Shown: piece by piece, positions 45,396 to 53,934 of the stretch
Numbering within the stretch: the first letter of the stretch is position 1
Layout of the letters: each line of letters starts with the position of its first letter
DNA from: Aegilops tauschii subsp. strangulata
Taxonomy: Eukaryota; Streptophyta; Magnoliopsida; Poales; Poaceae
Assembly: GCF_002575655.3 (NCBI RefSeq)
Contig: NC_053040.3
Span: 149,793,148-149,857,147, forward strand
Direction: 5' to 3'
Length of the DNA: 64,000 nt
The notes under the pieces: generated by a model
Told to the model about the DNA's origin: nothing
Databases searched by the model: none
The model's input: only the letters and a program-made list of their open reading frames with translations
Program-made: the position numbers and the translations under genes

Positions 45396-45586
45396 ATCAC
45401 AACAGAGCAGTGCCCTGGACGTCGTCTATAGATTCCTCAGATCTTCCTCCACACCTCCGATAGCCACCTCTGCCTCAACTGCTTCAGCGACCAACCCAAT
45501 GATGCTGAGGTCAACACGGCTACGGCAAAGAGGTTGTACACTTGTTGCATCACTTATTACTATACATTCATGTCGATCCATTAGGG

Positions 45587-46149
45587 CTATTTTGGTTCGA
45601 CAGAAAAGCCAAGATCATTGGCCAGTGCCAAACCTTCGCGACATGCCAGAGCCTCAAGTATTGCCGGACCAGATATACCCCTGCACCGTATAGATGAAGC
45701 GCCCAGAAACATACCAGCTGAGTCCCTGCAAACTGCACTGAAAGCGCCTTCGTTTAGCTGACGCGCCACAGCCCCGTCCACTTTAATCTTCACACACCAG
45801 GTGGCGGTGGACTCCATGCCTCAAGCCGATGCTGCCGCTGCTCAGGCACTGCCCATGGAGTAGATGTCTTTGGTTTGCAATCCTTCAACTCTCTCAGATA
45901 TTTCATGATGAAATTATGGGTCGCTTGGGACTCTGAATATGTGCTCATGCAATGCGTGTCTCTTTGCAAACCAAATCGACCAGAGCGTGACGACTGTCTG
46001 AGTGAACTCTTCACTTGATAGCATGTCATGTAGTGCAAACACCCACCTTTTTGCGTCAGGTTCAACAGTACTATTAAGTGTTTCGACCAGATCATGATCT
46101 TGGAGAGCCCAGACACATCTCGCGACACTGCAATGGAGCCCAGACACAT
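45587..46149 (-). pseudogene. RNase H-like (RVT_3) gene fragment, copy 1
   Basis: On the minus strand an upstream block reads WSIWFAKRHALHEHIF and then THNFIMKYLRELKDC, the linker type found before RNase H in plant LINE-derived proteins. After a frameshift near 45800-45817 a 76-codon frame reads VKIKVDGAVARQLNEGAFSAV...PAILEALACREGLALA. This matches the start of a reverse-transcriptase-associated RNase H fold with its first Asp and Glu. The rest of the domain is missing because the frame ends in PK and a stop at 45587. It is a broken fragment, most likely LINE- or captured-gene-derived. Confidence 0.75.
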
Positions 46150-46275
46150 CTCGCGACACTGAGTACTCCTCTTCGGCGCCCTCTGCGCCGCGTAAGGTAG
46201 CGGGCGCTCGAAGGAGCGCGGTACTGGGCCGGCCCAGCAACGATCGCGTCAGATGCACAAAAAACGCTCAAAAAT

Positions 46276-46372
46276 AAAATTGCCAAAGAACATACGTAGC
46301 ACAAGGGATTCGAGCCCACATGCCATTGATTACAGACTTGGCGCTTCAACCACTGCACCAGGATACCATTGT
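46276..46372 (-). mobile_element. tRNA-derived SINE head, copy 1
   Basis: On the minus strand a Pol III box A TGGTGCAGTGG (46350-46360) and box B GGCTCGAATCC (46306-46316) stand about 34 bases apart, as in a tRNA. The sequence starts near TGGTATCCTGG. There is no tRNA cloverleaf with a clean acceptor stem, so a SINE head is likelier than a tRNA gene. Confidence 0.55.
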
Positions 46373-46568
46373 TGTCTATCACAACAGAGCAGTGCCCTGG
46401 ACGTCGTCTATAGATTCCTCAGATCTTCCTCCACACCTCCGATAGCCACCTCTGCCTCAACTGCTTCAGCGACCAACCCAATGATGCTGAGGTCAACACG
46501 GCTACGGCAAAGAGGTTGTACACTTGTTGCATCACTTATTACTATACATTCATGTCGATCCATTAGGG

Positions 46569-47131
46569 CTATTTTGGTTCGACAGAAAAGCCAAGATCAT
46601 TGGCCAGTGCCAAACCTTCGCGACATGCCAGAGCCTCAAGTATTGCCGGACCAGATATACCCCTGCACCGTATAGATGAAGCGCCCAGAAACATACCAGC
46701 TGAGTCCCTGCAAACTGCACTGAAAGCGCCTTCGTTTAGCTGACGCGCCACAGCCCCGTCCACTTTAATCTTCACACACCAGGTGGCGGTGGACTCCATG
46801 CCTCAAGCCGATGCTGCCGCTGCTCAGGCACTGCCCATGGAGTAGATGTCTTTGGTTTGCAATCCTTCAACTCTCTCACATATTTCATGATGAAATTATG
46901 GGTCGCTTGGGACTCTGAATATGTGCTCATGCAATGCGTGTCTCTTTGCAAACCAAATCGACCAGAGCGTGACGACTGTCTGAGTGAACTCTTCACTTGA
47001 TAGCATGTCATGTAGTGCAAACACCCACCTTTTTGCGTCAGGTTCAACAGTACTATTAAGTGTTTCGACCAGATCATGATCTTGGAGAGCCCAGACACAT
47101 CTCGCGACACTGCAATGGAGCCCAGACACAT
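46569..47131 (-). pseudogene. RNase H-like (RVT_3) gene fragment, copy 2
   Basis: Same fragment as in copy 1, 982 bp away. It carries one amino-acid change in the linker (YVREL for YLREL), with the same frameshift and the same truncated RNase H start. Confidence 0.75.
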
Positions 47132-47257
47132 CTCGCGACACTGAGTACTCCTCTTCGGCGCCCTCTGCGCCGCGTAAGGTAGCGGGCGCTCGAAGGAGCG
47201 CGGTACTGGGCCGGCCCAGCAACGATCGCGTCAGATGCACAAAAAACGCTCAAAAAT

Positions 47258-47354
47258 AAAATTGCCAAAGAACATACGTAGCACAAGGGATTCGAGCCCA
47301 CATGCCATTGATTACAGACTTGGCGCTTCAACCACTGCACCAGGATACCATTGT
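47258..47354 (-). mobile_element. tRNA-derived SINE head, copy 2
   Basis: Identical box A/B arrangement in the second copy of the 982-bp duplication. Confidence 0.55.
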
Positions 47355-47439
47355 TGTCTTTTGTACGAAAACAGATCTATTTTACCCGTGTTTAAGCCCC
47401 AGTACAAAATATTTGGAAAAAGGGAACGGAAATTTGAAC

Positions 47440-48125
47440 AAGAAATTCACGATTTTTTAAAAAATTCATCGCTTTTTACAAGAGGTCGCGGATTTCAAAG
47501 AAATGTTCACAAATTATCAAAATAAAAATCATCATTTTTTTAAAAAAATTACGGATTCGAAAAAAGTTCACCTGATTTGAAAAAGTTCACGGATTTGAAA
47601 AAAGTTAAATCGGTTTTGATAAAAAAAGGTTCAAAAATTGAAAAAAGTTCACCGGATTTTAAAAAAAGTTCACGGATTTGAAAAAAGTTCATCACTGTTG
47701 ATAAAAAAAAGTTCACGAATTTGAAAAAAGTTCATCGAGTTTGAAAAAAAGTTTATCGAGCTTCAAAACAGTTCATCGAGTTTGAACGAAGTTGAGAAAA
47801 AAGTTAATCTAGTTTGAAAAAAGTTCATCGAGATTGAAAAAAAGTTCACCGAGTTTCAAAAAAATTCATCAAGTTTGAAAAAAGTTCATCGAATTTGAGA
47901 AAAAGTTCATCGAGTTTCAAAAAAATTCATCGAGTTTGAAAAAAGTTCATCGAATTTGAGAAAAAGTTCACCAAATTTAAAATATAAAGTTCATCGAATT
48001 TGAGAAAAAGCTCATCGATTTTGCATTGAACCAGAAAAAAAGAAAAAAGAAAAAGGAATGAAGAAAAATGGAAAATGGAAAAATGAAAAATGAAAAAAGA
48101 AAAGCACATGGAAGAAAAGAATGAG
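47440..48125. repeat. Degenerate AT-rich minisatellite (GTTCATCGAGTTTGAAAAAA type)
   Basis: About 30 imperfect copies of a unit near 20 bp, AAAGTTCATCGAGTTTGAAA, with variable A-run length, passing into GAAAAATGAAAA low complexity at 48040-48115. There is no coding content. Confidence 0.88.
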
Positions 48126-48150
48126 AAACATGCATGTAATCACATTGGGC

Positions 48151-48225
48151 GTGGTGGCGTGGTGGTTAGTGCAGTGTATGACAAAGCAGGAGGTTGGCTG
48201 TTCGAATCCCAGTGCGTTCTTTTGT
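48151..48225 (+). mobile_element. tRNA-derived SINE head
   Basis: Box A-like TGGCGTGGTGG (48155-48165, one mismatch) and box B GTTCGAATCC (48200-48209) are spaced as in tRNA-derived SINEs. The downstream tail is TTTTGTTTTGCTTTGCG. It abuts the minisatellite. Confidence 0.5.
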
Positions 48226-48409
48226 TTTGCTTTGCGTTTTCAGAAATAATAATAGGGTAAAAGGCCGGCCCATATAGCTTCGATGGGAGGAGATCGGGGG
48301 GTGTGCGCCCGCTACCAACTGGCCTATATTCGGCGCCGAATAGGATTTGGCCGCGACACTGCCCTGCACTTTCAGGAGGCAATAGAATATTATCCACATA
48401 ATTAGGTCA

Positions 48410-48661
48410 AGCCCAACCCCCAAACCCACGGGCCCAGCATAATTAGCTCAAGCCCATCTCCAAACCGAACACACACCCTAACCACCCACGGGCCGTATTA
48501 AATCTAAATCGGTCCGACTCTCCCGCAACACGACCCCGGCGCACGCACGAAGATCTCTCTTCGTCTTGCACGGCCTCGAAGGGAAACCTAGATCTATTTC
48601 TGCCCCTATATATACTGGCCAGAACGAGAGCAAACGTCAAATCCCAGCCCTGAAACCCTAG
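48410..48661 (+). promoter_or_regulatory. Site II / TATA / telo-box promoter of the snoRNA cluster
   Basis: Three RGCCCA (site II, TGGGCY on the other strand) motifs lie at 48410-48415, 48431-48436 and 48451-48456. TATATATA is at 48607-48614 and a telo-box AAACCCTAG at 48653-48661. From established plant work, site II plus telo-box marks promoters of ribosomal-protein and snoRNA genes. The TATA box predicts a transcript start near 48640, about 115 bases before the first snoRNA candidate. No ORF of any length follows, which supports a non-coding host. Confidence 0.7.
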
Positions 48662-48754
48662 CCGCAATCTGCCTCGACTTCTTTCCCAACCTTTATCCAT
48701 GGTATACTTCCGTTTATCCATCTTCGTATTTTCTTGGTGTATGATAGGGGGATT

Positions 48755-48848
48755 GCTTGTGATGATTCAGGTCCGAGGATCTTAGCGGATTTCGGTGAGG
48801 CGGATTCGTCCGCCGTTGATCGATTCATGTTGTTACACACGCTGAAGC
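48755..48848 (+). ncRNA. Box C/D snoRNA candidate 1
   Basis: C box GTGATGA (48759-48765) and D box CTGA (48842-48845) are closed by GCT/AGC. They are flanked by a second external helix, GGGGGA (48747-48752) with TCCCCC after the D box (48851-48856). Internally GGCGGATTCGTCCGCC forms a perfect 6-bp hairpin with a UUCG loop, followed by a C'-like TTGATCGA. The stretch upstream of the D box, GTTGTTACACAC, could pair with a GUGUGUAACAAC motif that I recall from large-subunit rRNA. That target is a hypothesis. Confidence 0.65.
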
Positions 48849-48917
48849 TTTCCCCCCGATTCGGTTGCCGACTCCTTGCCTTCTCTGGTGATTTCTTTTC
48901 GTTTATCGAAGTAGGTT

Positions 48918-49002
48918 GGCTCGTGATGGTTCATCTCAAAATATCGGTGTGGCGGATTCATCCGCCGCTGATCGAATCATGCTCTTACACACGATGGAGG
49001 CC
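48918..49002 (+). ncRNA. Diverged paralogue of snoRNA candidate 1, probably inactive
   Basis: Parallel to candidate 1 along its length: GTGATGG at the C box (48923-48929), the same GGCGGATTCATCCGCC hairpin, CTGATCGA, then CTTACACACG. At the D-box position it has ATGG instead of CTGA (near 48992-48997). The terminal stem is weak (GGC/GCC). It looks like a tandem duplicate whose D box decayed, or one using a non-canonical D box. Confidence 0.45.
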
Positions 49003-49064
49003 TTTTTATTCCGATGTTTCCGTCCTCGCTTTCTCTTTTCTTCTTGGTTTTCCTGAGATGCGAC

Positions 49065-49158
49065 GCGATGATGATTCATATAGGTTTTTCGGCAGTGGTG
49101 GCATCTGTCATCGTGAGCTTTCAAACCAAAAACGACTTCTCTTTCCACTGAGCATCGC
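49065..49158 (+). ncRNA. Box C/D snoRNA candidate 3
   Basis: C box ATGATGA (49068-49074) and D box CTGA (49148-49151) are 73 bases apart. A short stem GCG (49065-49067) / CGC (49056-49058 relative partner at 49156-49158) and an alternative GATGC/GCATC helix can close it. The guide candidate before the D box is ACTTCTCTTTCCA; no target was assigned. It lies in the same orientation and spacing as its neighbours. Confidence 0.5.
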
Positions 49159-49339
49159 CCTTTTTACATTGTTCATCCCTCGCACGTTTTCGTTCGTTTC
49201 TTGGATTCATCTCTCTCGGTGAAGAGCTCTCGACCATAGGAAGTGCCGTATGACACTGTAAAAAGCGGCTGTTTCTCTGCCGCTGCAAGTGCCCATCCTC
49301 TTATCATAACCTCTGTGGTTTGGTCTGGGATGGAAATAC

Positions 49340-49384
49340 CCGTTTGCACCAGCTTGATTCAGCTGTGTGCGTGATTTTAAACGG
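49340..49384 (+). other. Strong hairpin inside the snoRNA cluster
   Basis: Outer arms CCGTTT/AAACGG enclose an inner helix GCACCAGCT/AGCTGTGTGC with one bulge. It could be part of an H/ACA snoRNA, but no clear H box or ACA box was found. Confidence 0.35.
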
Positions 49385-49650
49385 TTCTCTGAGGGATTTC
49401 GGTTATTACTTCTTTCTCTTAACCTAACCTTTTGGTGTTTTTTGTTGGGCCCGATGCCACGTCTCCGGTAGCTGCAGCCTTGACCGGCGATGCTACATTG
49501 TGCCGAGAGAGAGTTCTTGGACTTTTCACATTTGATAGGAACCTGTGGCTGCAAATCAGTTGGTACACAGAGCCGTTTTTTGTGATTACATTTTGCGCTT
49601 GCATAACCATAATATAGTACTAGTTGCTGTAGGTGTTTTGTAATTGGTGT

Positions 49651-49787
49651 AAATCAATGGTGATGATGATAAAACTTAGGCTTGTTTCTCAAAACATTCG
49701 CAGTTGGTGCCTAAGAGCTTTCGCCCTGCCAGGCTTGAGAGCTAATGCTGCTAATTCCTTCCTTGGATGTCTGAGCCATGTTGATTT
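49651..49787 (+). ncRNA. SNORD14 (U14): U14 box C/D snoRNA gene
   Basis: U14 is recognised from both conserved 18S rRNA-complementary domains. Domain A, ACATTCGCAGTT (49694-49705), is complementary to the 18S AACTGCGAATG motif. Domain B, CCTTCCTTGGATGT (49757-49770), is complementary to ACATCCAAGGAAGG and directly precedes D box CTGA (49771-49774). C box GTGATGA is at 49660-49666. A terminal helix TGG/CCA continues into AAATCAA (49651-49657) with TTGATTT (49781-49787). In yeast and animals U14 domain A is needed for 18S processing and domain B guides a 2'-O-methylation; both act in the nucleolus. In plants U14 genes sit in polycistronic snoRNA clusters, which fits the neighbours here. Mature RNA probably spans about 49658-49779. 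Confidence 0.93.
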
Positions 49788-50226
49788 CCTATATTTAATC
49801 ATGTTTTTTGGTGGCTTCTGTAGGATCTTGGTTTTAATCTGGTATATGTTGTAGAGAACAAATAATTTGTTATGTATGTTTACTGAGATAGAGGTGTGCA
49901 TAGTGCCGCAGAGAGATATGAATGAATGGTAGAACCATGAAATCCCAGCTGGCTGCAGGGTTTTATACACAACGAATGAAATATTTTTACCCTCGTGGAT
50001 GTTAAGATGAATGAGGGCGGTGAAGATTGATATTTGGTCTCGTTCGTCGTAACTGGCATTTGTTTGCCTTGCCGACCATACTGCTATATCACCACCCATA
50101 TTCTGAGTCCTCTGAATACATGTTTTCCTTCTTTTTTGTTCTGAACCATATTCATTTTGTTTGATGTTTGGTGGATGTCTTGTTTTTTTTTTCTGTAAAA
50201 CATATTATGTTGTTTCAATTTTTTTG

Positions 50227-50322
50227 TCTTCTTACCTATGATGAGTTGCGAACTGTATTGCCTACATTGTTTGATCAAAACTTATGAGAAGCTCATGCAA
50301 CATCTGAGGATGAATAAGAAGA
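50227..50322 (+). ncRNA. Box C/D snoRNA candidate downstream of U14
   Basis: C box ATGATGA (50238-50244) and D box CTGA (50304-50307) lie 59 bases apart, typical of box C/D RNAs. CC/GG pairs next to the boxes. Outside them TCTTCTTA (50227-50234) and TAAGAAGA (50315-50322) are perfect reverse complements, a processing-type external stem. The guide candidate before D is GCTCATGCAACAT. No rRNA target was assigned. Confidence 0.6.
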
Positions 50323-50570
50323 CCAAAAAAAGTGTTGTCTTTTGAAATGAAACATCTTTTTTTTGTTTACTATTTCATTTTGTTCTTATGATGCTGGATG
50401 ATGTGCATAGTTCAAATGATCTAACTGTGATTACTTGAACAAATAGTCTTTGGCCCGAGCTGCTGGCAATTACAGCATCTACTTTTGCTCTGCTATGTTG
50501 ATTACGATCATAACTGAATTAACTTATCCAAGCTACCTGACAAAATTGACATAGTATCTGTATTCTGCAG

Positions 50571-50664
50571 CACCTTCAGTTAGGCCCCCTGACTTTGATC
50601 TCCATGTCACCAAGGAAGGCATTGTTACCGAACTTGCCCAATTGATCTGTGCTGCAGGGCGATC
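50571..50664 (+). other. Exon-like stretch at the end of the snoRNA region
   Basis: A possible 3' splice site TATTCTGCAG precedes a 90-base open stretch reading APSVRPPDFDLHVTKEGIV in one frame, ending near GTGCTGCAG. It is too short to assign and no partner exon was found. It could be an exon of the snoRNA host transcript or a broken gene. Confidence 0.25.
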
Positions 50665-50972
50665 TTGGCCTTGCACATCTGGTTGAACACTTTGTTATGA
50701 AGGGTTCTTTTAAGAGCTGTAGTTTTTGTTGTAATACGATATATGAATTTTGTCTTTGTTTCATAATGCCTGTTTGGTTGGTTAGTAACATTTGATTTTC
50801 CTGCCTTAGTATGGCTTGAACCAGAAATCATGTGACAAGGAGATCCAAACTAGAAATTCTTACACAGTACAAAAAACCTGTTTACCTAAACTATCCGTAG
50901 TTTTGATTGTTTTAGCCGACAGGAACAAATTCGTACTTCATGTCATCTGCAATAGCTCCAAATCGATTATCA

Positions 50973-52470
50973 AGAGCAACTCCAGTGAGGCGACACATTT
51001 TGTTTGCCTGTGTTTGTTTGTGTCGGCAAGGACAAAAGTGGAGGCCCAACGCGTCGATCCAAACCCAAATCTCCTTTGCATGGCATCTGTGTTGCGCCTG
51101 AAATGTGTCGGCACGGTCCGCGCCGCACGTCTCCTCAATTACCGCTCGTTGTCTAATTTATGACGACCACTGACAGTGGGCCCACTAGTTAGCTAGTGAA
51201 AGCGTCTTTTTTTAACCACGGGTGCGGTGGGGGCCGACCTCATCCACTTTCGTCCACATCTGGCCTTCCACCACCCATGCTTCCTCGCCGGCGACAGCAA
51301 ACCATAGCAAGCAATGGGCCTCTTTGGCAGCAAAAGCACCCCCGGCCCGCTGCCCTACCCTGATGTCATGTTGTCGCACCACTGGCACCTGGATCCGCAC
51401 CGGATCTCGGTGCCGGTGGTTTTGCGGACCTAGTGGGCGCACGACGAGGAGGTGCGCAGGCGTCAGGCGCAAGTCACGCCGGAGCAGCGGCGGATGCTCG
51501 AGTATGCCTGACTCTCCCAACTAGGAGGCTGGTTTGCCCTCGAACACGAGGTGCAACGGCGTGTATGCGTCGACGCGGTCTTGCCGTTGTTTCTGCCGTC
51601 GCCCTCGCCGGTAGAGCCGCAGGAAATGGAGGCGGAGGCGGCGTAAGCCGCCCAAGGAGGCCACGCGCTGGAGGCTAGCCGGCTTGAGGAGGACGCGCAT
51701 TGGGATGGGCTAGAGCAAGCCCTCGCCTTGTCGGCGGCGGGGGACTCCGTCCACTCCCCGCTCTTGGCCCCGCCTCCGCCACTTCTGCAGCCCGTTGAGC
51801 CGGAGCCGGAAGCACTCCCCGCCTCCACCCACTTGGCCGAAGGAGGCCTACACGTGGACCGGCCAGCACCGCGAGTGGGTGAGCGTGCCTCCTGTCCACT
51901 ACGCCGTGACGGTGGCGCAGGAGGCGGCCCACCTTCAGCGCTGGAAGGCGCACTGGCTTGCCCAGGAGGAGGCTAACGTGACGCGAAGGCGTTGCGGCTT
52001 GAGGAGGAGGAGGAGGAGCGCGCGTTTGGCCGCAATGCCGACGCCCTAGCAGATGCCGGAGGAGGCTGCCCTGGCAGCGTACCAGACGACGTTCGGGTGG
52101 GCTGGCCCTGCTCCTGTCTTTATCGACCTCACCGACGATGGTGACGTCGACGAGGGCAAGTGCAAGGCTGACGACGTCTAGGGCAGCGTGCGGGCACATA
52201 CTTTTTCTTTATGTTTTAATTAATGTTTAGTTAGGTTTAAATGGACTTTGGCCCATGGTTGACCGACCACTTATGTTTAATTAATGTTTAATTATGTTTA
52301 TTTCTGCGAGCTGTTTTTTTTTCATGCTGGCACATTTGGGTCCGCCTCCCGTTGGGTGGTCAAGCAGAACCATTTGAGAATACAGACGTGCAGGTCCGCC
52401 TGGCCGACCCAAACGGACGAAAAACGGACAAAGCGCGCGCCCGTTAGGGTCGCCCCGTTGGAGTTGCTCT
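50973..52470. mobile_element. TIR DNA transposon (non-autonomous, 1.5 kb)
   Basis: The left end AGAGCAACTCCA... (50973-50994) and the reverse complement of the right end (52449-52470) match over about 22 bases with three mismatches. Both inner flanks carry similar GC-rich words built from GGACGAAAAACGGAC-like text. A clear TSD was not found. The GAGCAACTCC-type end is common among small grass Mutator or Harbinger-type elements. The element carries the broken ORF at 51314-52181. Confidence 0.6.
51314..52181 (+). pseudogene. Broken TE-carried ORF ending in FIDLTDDG
   Basis: The start MGLFGSKSTPGPLPYPDVML (51314) and the C-terminal FGWAGPAPVFIDLTDDG, with stop TAG 52179-52181, match from memory a family of Ala/Glu-rich hypothetical proteins repeated in Triticeae genomes. 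Between them several stops (for example TAG near 51431) and frame changes occur. The middle is Ala/Glu/Arg-rich and coiled-coil-like. The function of the family is unknown to me. Confidence 0.6.
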
Positions 52471-52474
52471 AAGG

Positions 52475-53118
52475 GCTTCTCTAACGGTGAAAGAATTGCA
52501 AGTTAACCGCCTCTCTCCAGAAAAGTCTAGGTTTCCTTTGCCTCACGCCGGCACTGCTGTCGGCCAGCCTCGTCTCCGGTGGGAGGGTTTCGTCTTTATG
52601 TTCCTTGTGAGTTTTGTTAGGGTTTGTGCAGGAAGATGAGATGGCGGAGCCTCCATGAATATGGAATAATGTTTTCTCCGCCTAGCCCTTGTCCCGGTGG
52701 TGCGTCTAGCATCGTCAGTGGGGCGTTTCACGTGTTTCAAGTTGGATCCTTGCTACTTTTCAACAGCGGCGGTTGCTGTTCTAGTGCGCTGGTCCTATAG
52801 GGCCTTAGCATGATGATTTTTTGACTATTTACTGAAACAAGTTTTGCCCGCCTTCGGCAAGGTAGGGGCGGCGGTTGCTGTTTAGTGCGTTGGTCCTATG
52901 GGGCCTTAGCACGACGATTTCTTGACTATTTACTAAAACAAGTTTTGCCCGGCTTCGACAAGGTAGGGGCGATGATTGCGGCGTGCCTTCGGCTGCTTCA
53001 GTGTTCCTAGTCGGCACTAGATGGTCTACAGATCTGGATGTAAATTTTATTATTTCTGGTGTTTGTTGTACTGTCCTGATTGAGAATGAATAAATTGAAA
53101 GTTTTCTCGCAAAAAAAA
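52475..53118 (+). mobile_element. TSD-flanked retroposon with A8 tail
   Basis: A 644-bp block ends in AAAAAAAA (53111-53118). It is flanked by the 8-bp direct repeat CTCTAAGG at 52467-52474 and 53119-53126, the signature of LINE-driven retroposition. It has no RT ORF. An inner tandem duplication of about 103 bp covers about 52765-52973 (CGGCGGTTGCTGTT...AAGGTAGGGG twice, diverged). It landed exactly at the right end of the TIR element. Confidence 0.75.
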
Positions 53119-53126
53119 CTCTAAGG

Positions 53127-53930
53127 ATGTAGTTAACGTAGACTCTGTTGGAAGCCATCCAACGTCGATCATTGTTTGTCAGTTCAGACCAATTTTCCTA
53201 CAAATTGGAACTGAATGTTTTGGAGGTGGTGTTGCGAGAGTTCGGATAAGAAGGCGGGCATGTCCTTTGGCGGCGACAAAAATTCTCACTCTTCTTCCAT
53301 CGTGTTGCTCTTCACCTAATTTTTGCCCTTGTCTCGCACTCTCTTTTCTCCCGCTGAATTGGAGGAGAGCCCGTCGAGATGGAGGTGCTGGAGGATCATT
53401 GGAAGATCAATTCGGCGACGAAGGCCGCAAAGGAGGAAAAGAAAGCAGAACGCCGATGGAGGGCATGTCGGTGGTGTACGTTGTGGTAGCGTGCTAGTCG
53501 TGAACAAGGTGAAGGTCACAGACCGGGTTGCGGTGCCCTAATAGTGTCGCCCATTGTACAAACGCCGCCATGGCTGGAGCATTGCAAGGGTCTGTACTTC
53601 TACGCCGCCAAGGAGCTTCGTAGGCTGTTTGTGACAACCATCGCTGAGCAGTGCCTTTCATCGTACACGTAAATGCGGTGTTGCTGTTCTTCTTTGATTG
53701 TTCTTTGTCGTAGTTTTTCGGCACGGCCGACGGGCGGGGAGTAGACGGGTGCCCGCACACGGTTCACTGTTATGCCTAAAGCGAGGGAGCCAGCGTATGA
53801 GGACGCGGACATGAAGATGTTCGACCCAATCTGGCAACTACACCTAAACGTAGCCAGGTTACACCCAATCCTAGCAAGATTGGGTTGCCGAATAGCAGAA
53901 GAAGGATGATGATCCGAATGATTTTGTCGG
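53127..53930. other. Unassigned sequence
   Basis: Only short ORFs on both strands. A stretch near 53381-53480 reads MEVLEDHWKINSATKAAKEEKKAERR and might be a scrap of the NAM-associated C-terminal domain found in the neighbouring PIF-type fragments. Nothing else was recognised. Confidence 0.3.
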
Positions 53931-53934
53931 TGAT

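Larger units (their letters stand above)
45396..46377. repeat. 982-bp tandem duplication, copy 1
   Basis: Almost base-for-base the same as 46378-47359 (one clear difference: CTCAGATATT against CTCACATATT). The unit starts ATCACAACAGAGC and ends ATTGTTGTCT. Copy 1 is preceded by CGATCC and copy 2 is followed by TTTGTACG, so no microhomology is obvious at the joints. Confidence 0.95.
46378..47359. repeat. 982-bp tandem duplication, copy 2
   Basis: Second copy of the unit above. Both copies contain an inner short repeat, GAGCCCAGACACATCTCGCGACACTG twice in a row (46111-46162 in copy 1). Confidence 0.95.

Noticed and set aside
46350..46360. tRNA gene at the box A/B sites
   Set aside because: Boxes fit, but no acceptor stem or anticodon arm of a functional tRNA could be drawn; a SINE head is likelier.
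49445..49620. H/ACA snoRNA between candidate 3 and U14
   Set aside because: Hairpins CCGGT/ACCGG and CTGTG/CACAG and a nearby ACA exist, but no convincing H box and no clean two-hairpin fold could be drawn by eye.
50973..52470. TSD for the TIR element
   Set aside because: Flanks ...GATTATCA and AAGGATG... share no 3-, 8- or 9-bp repeat, so superfamily assignment stays open.
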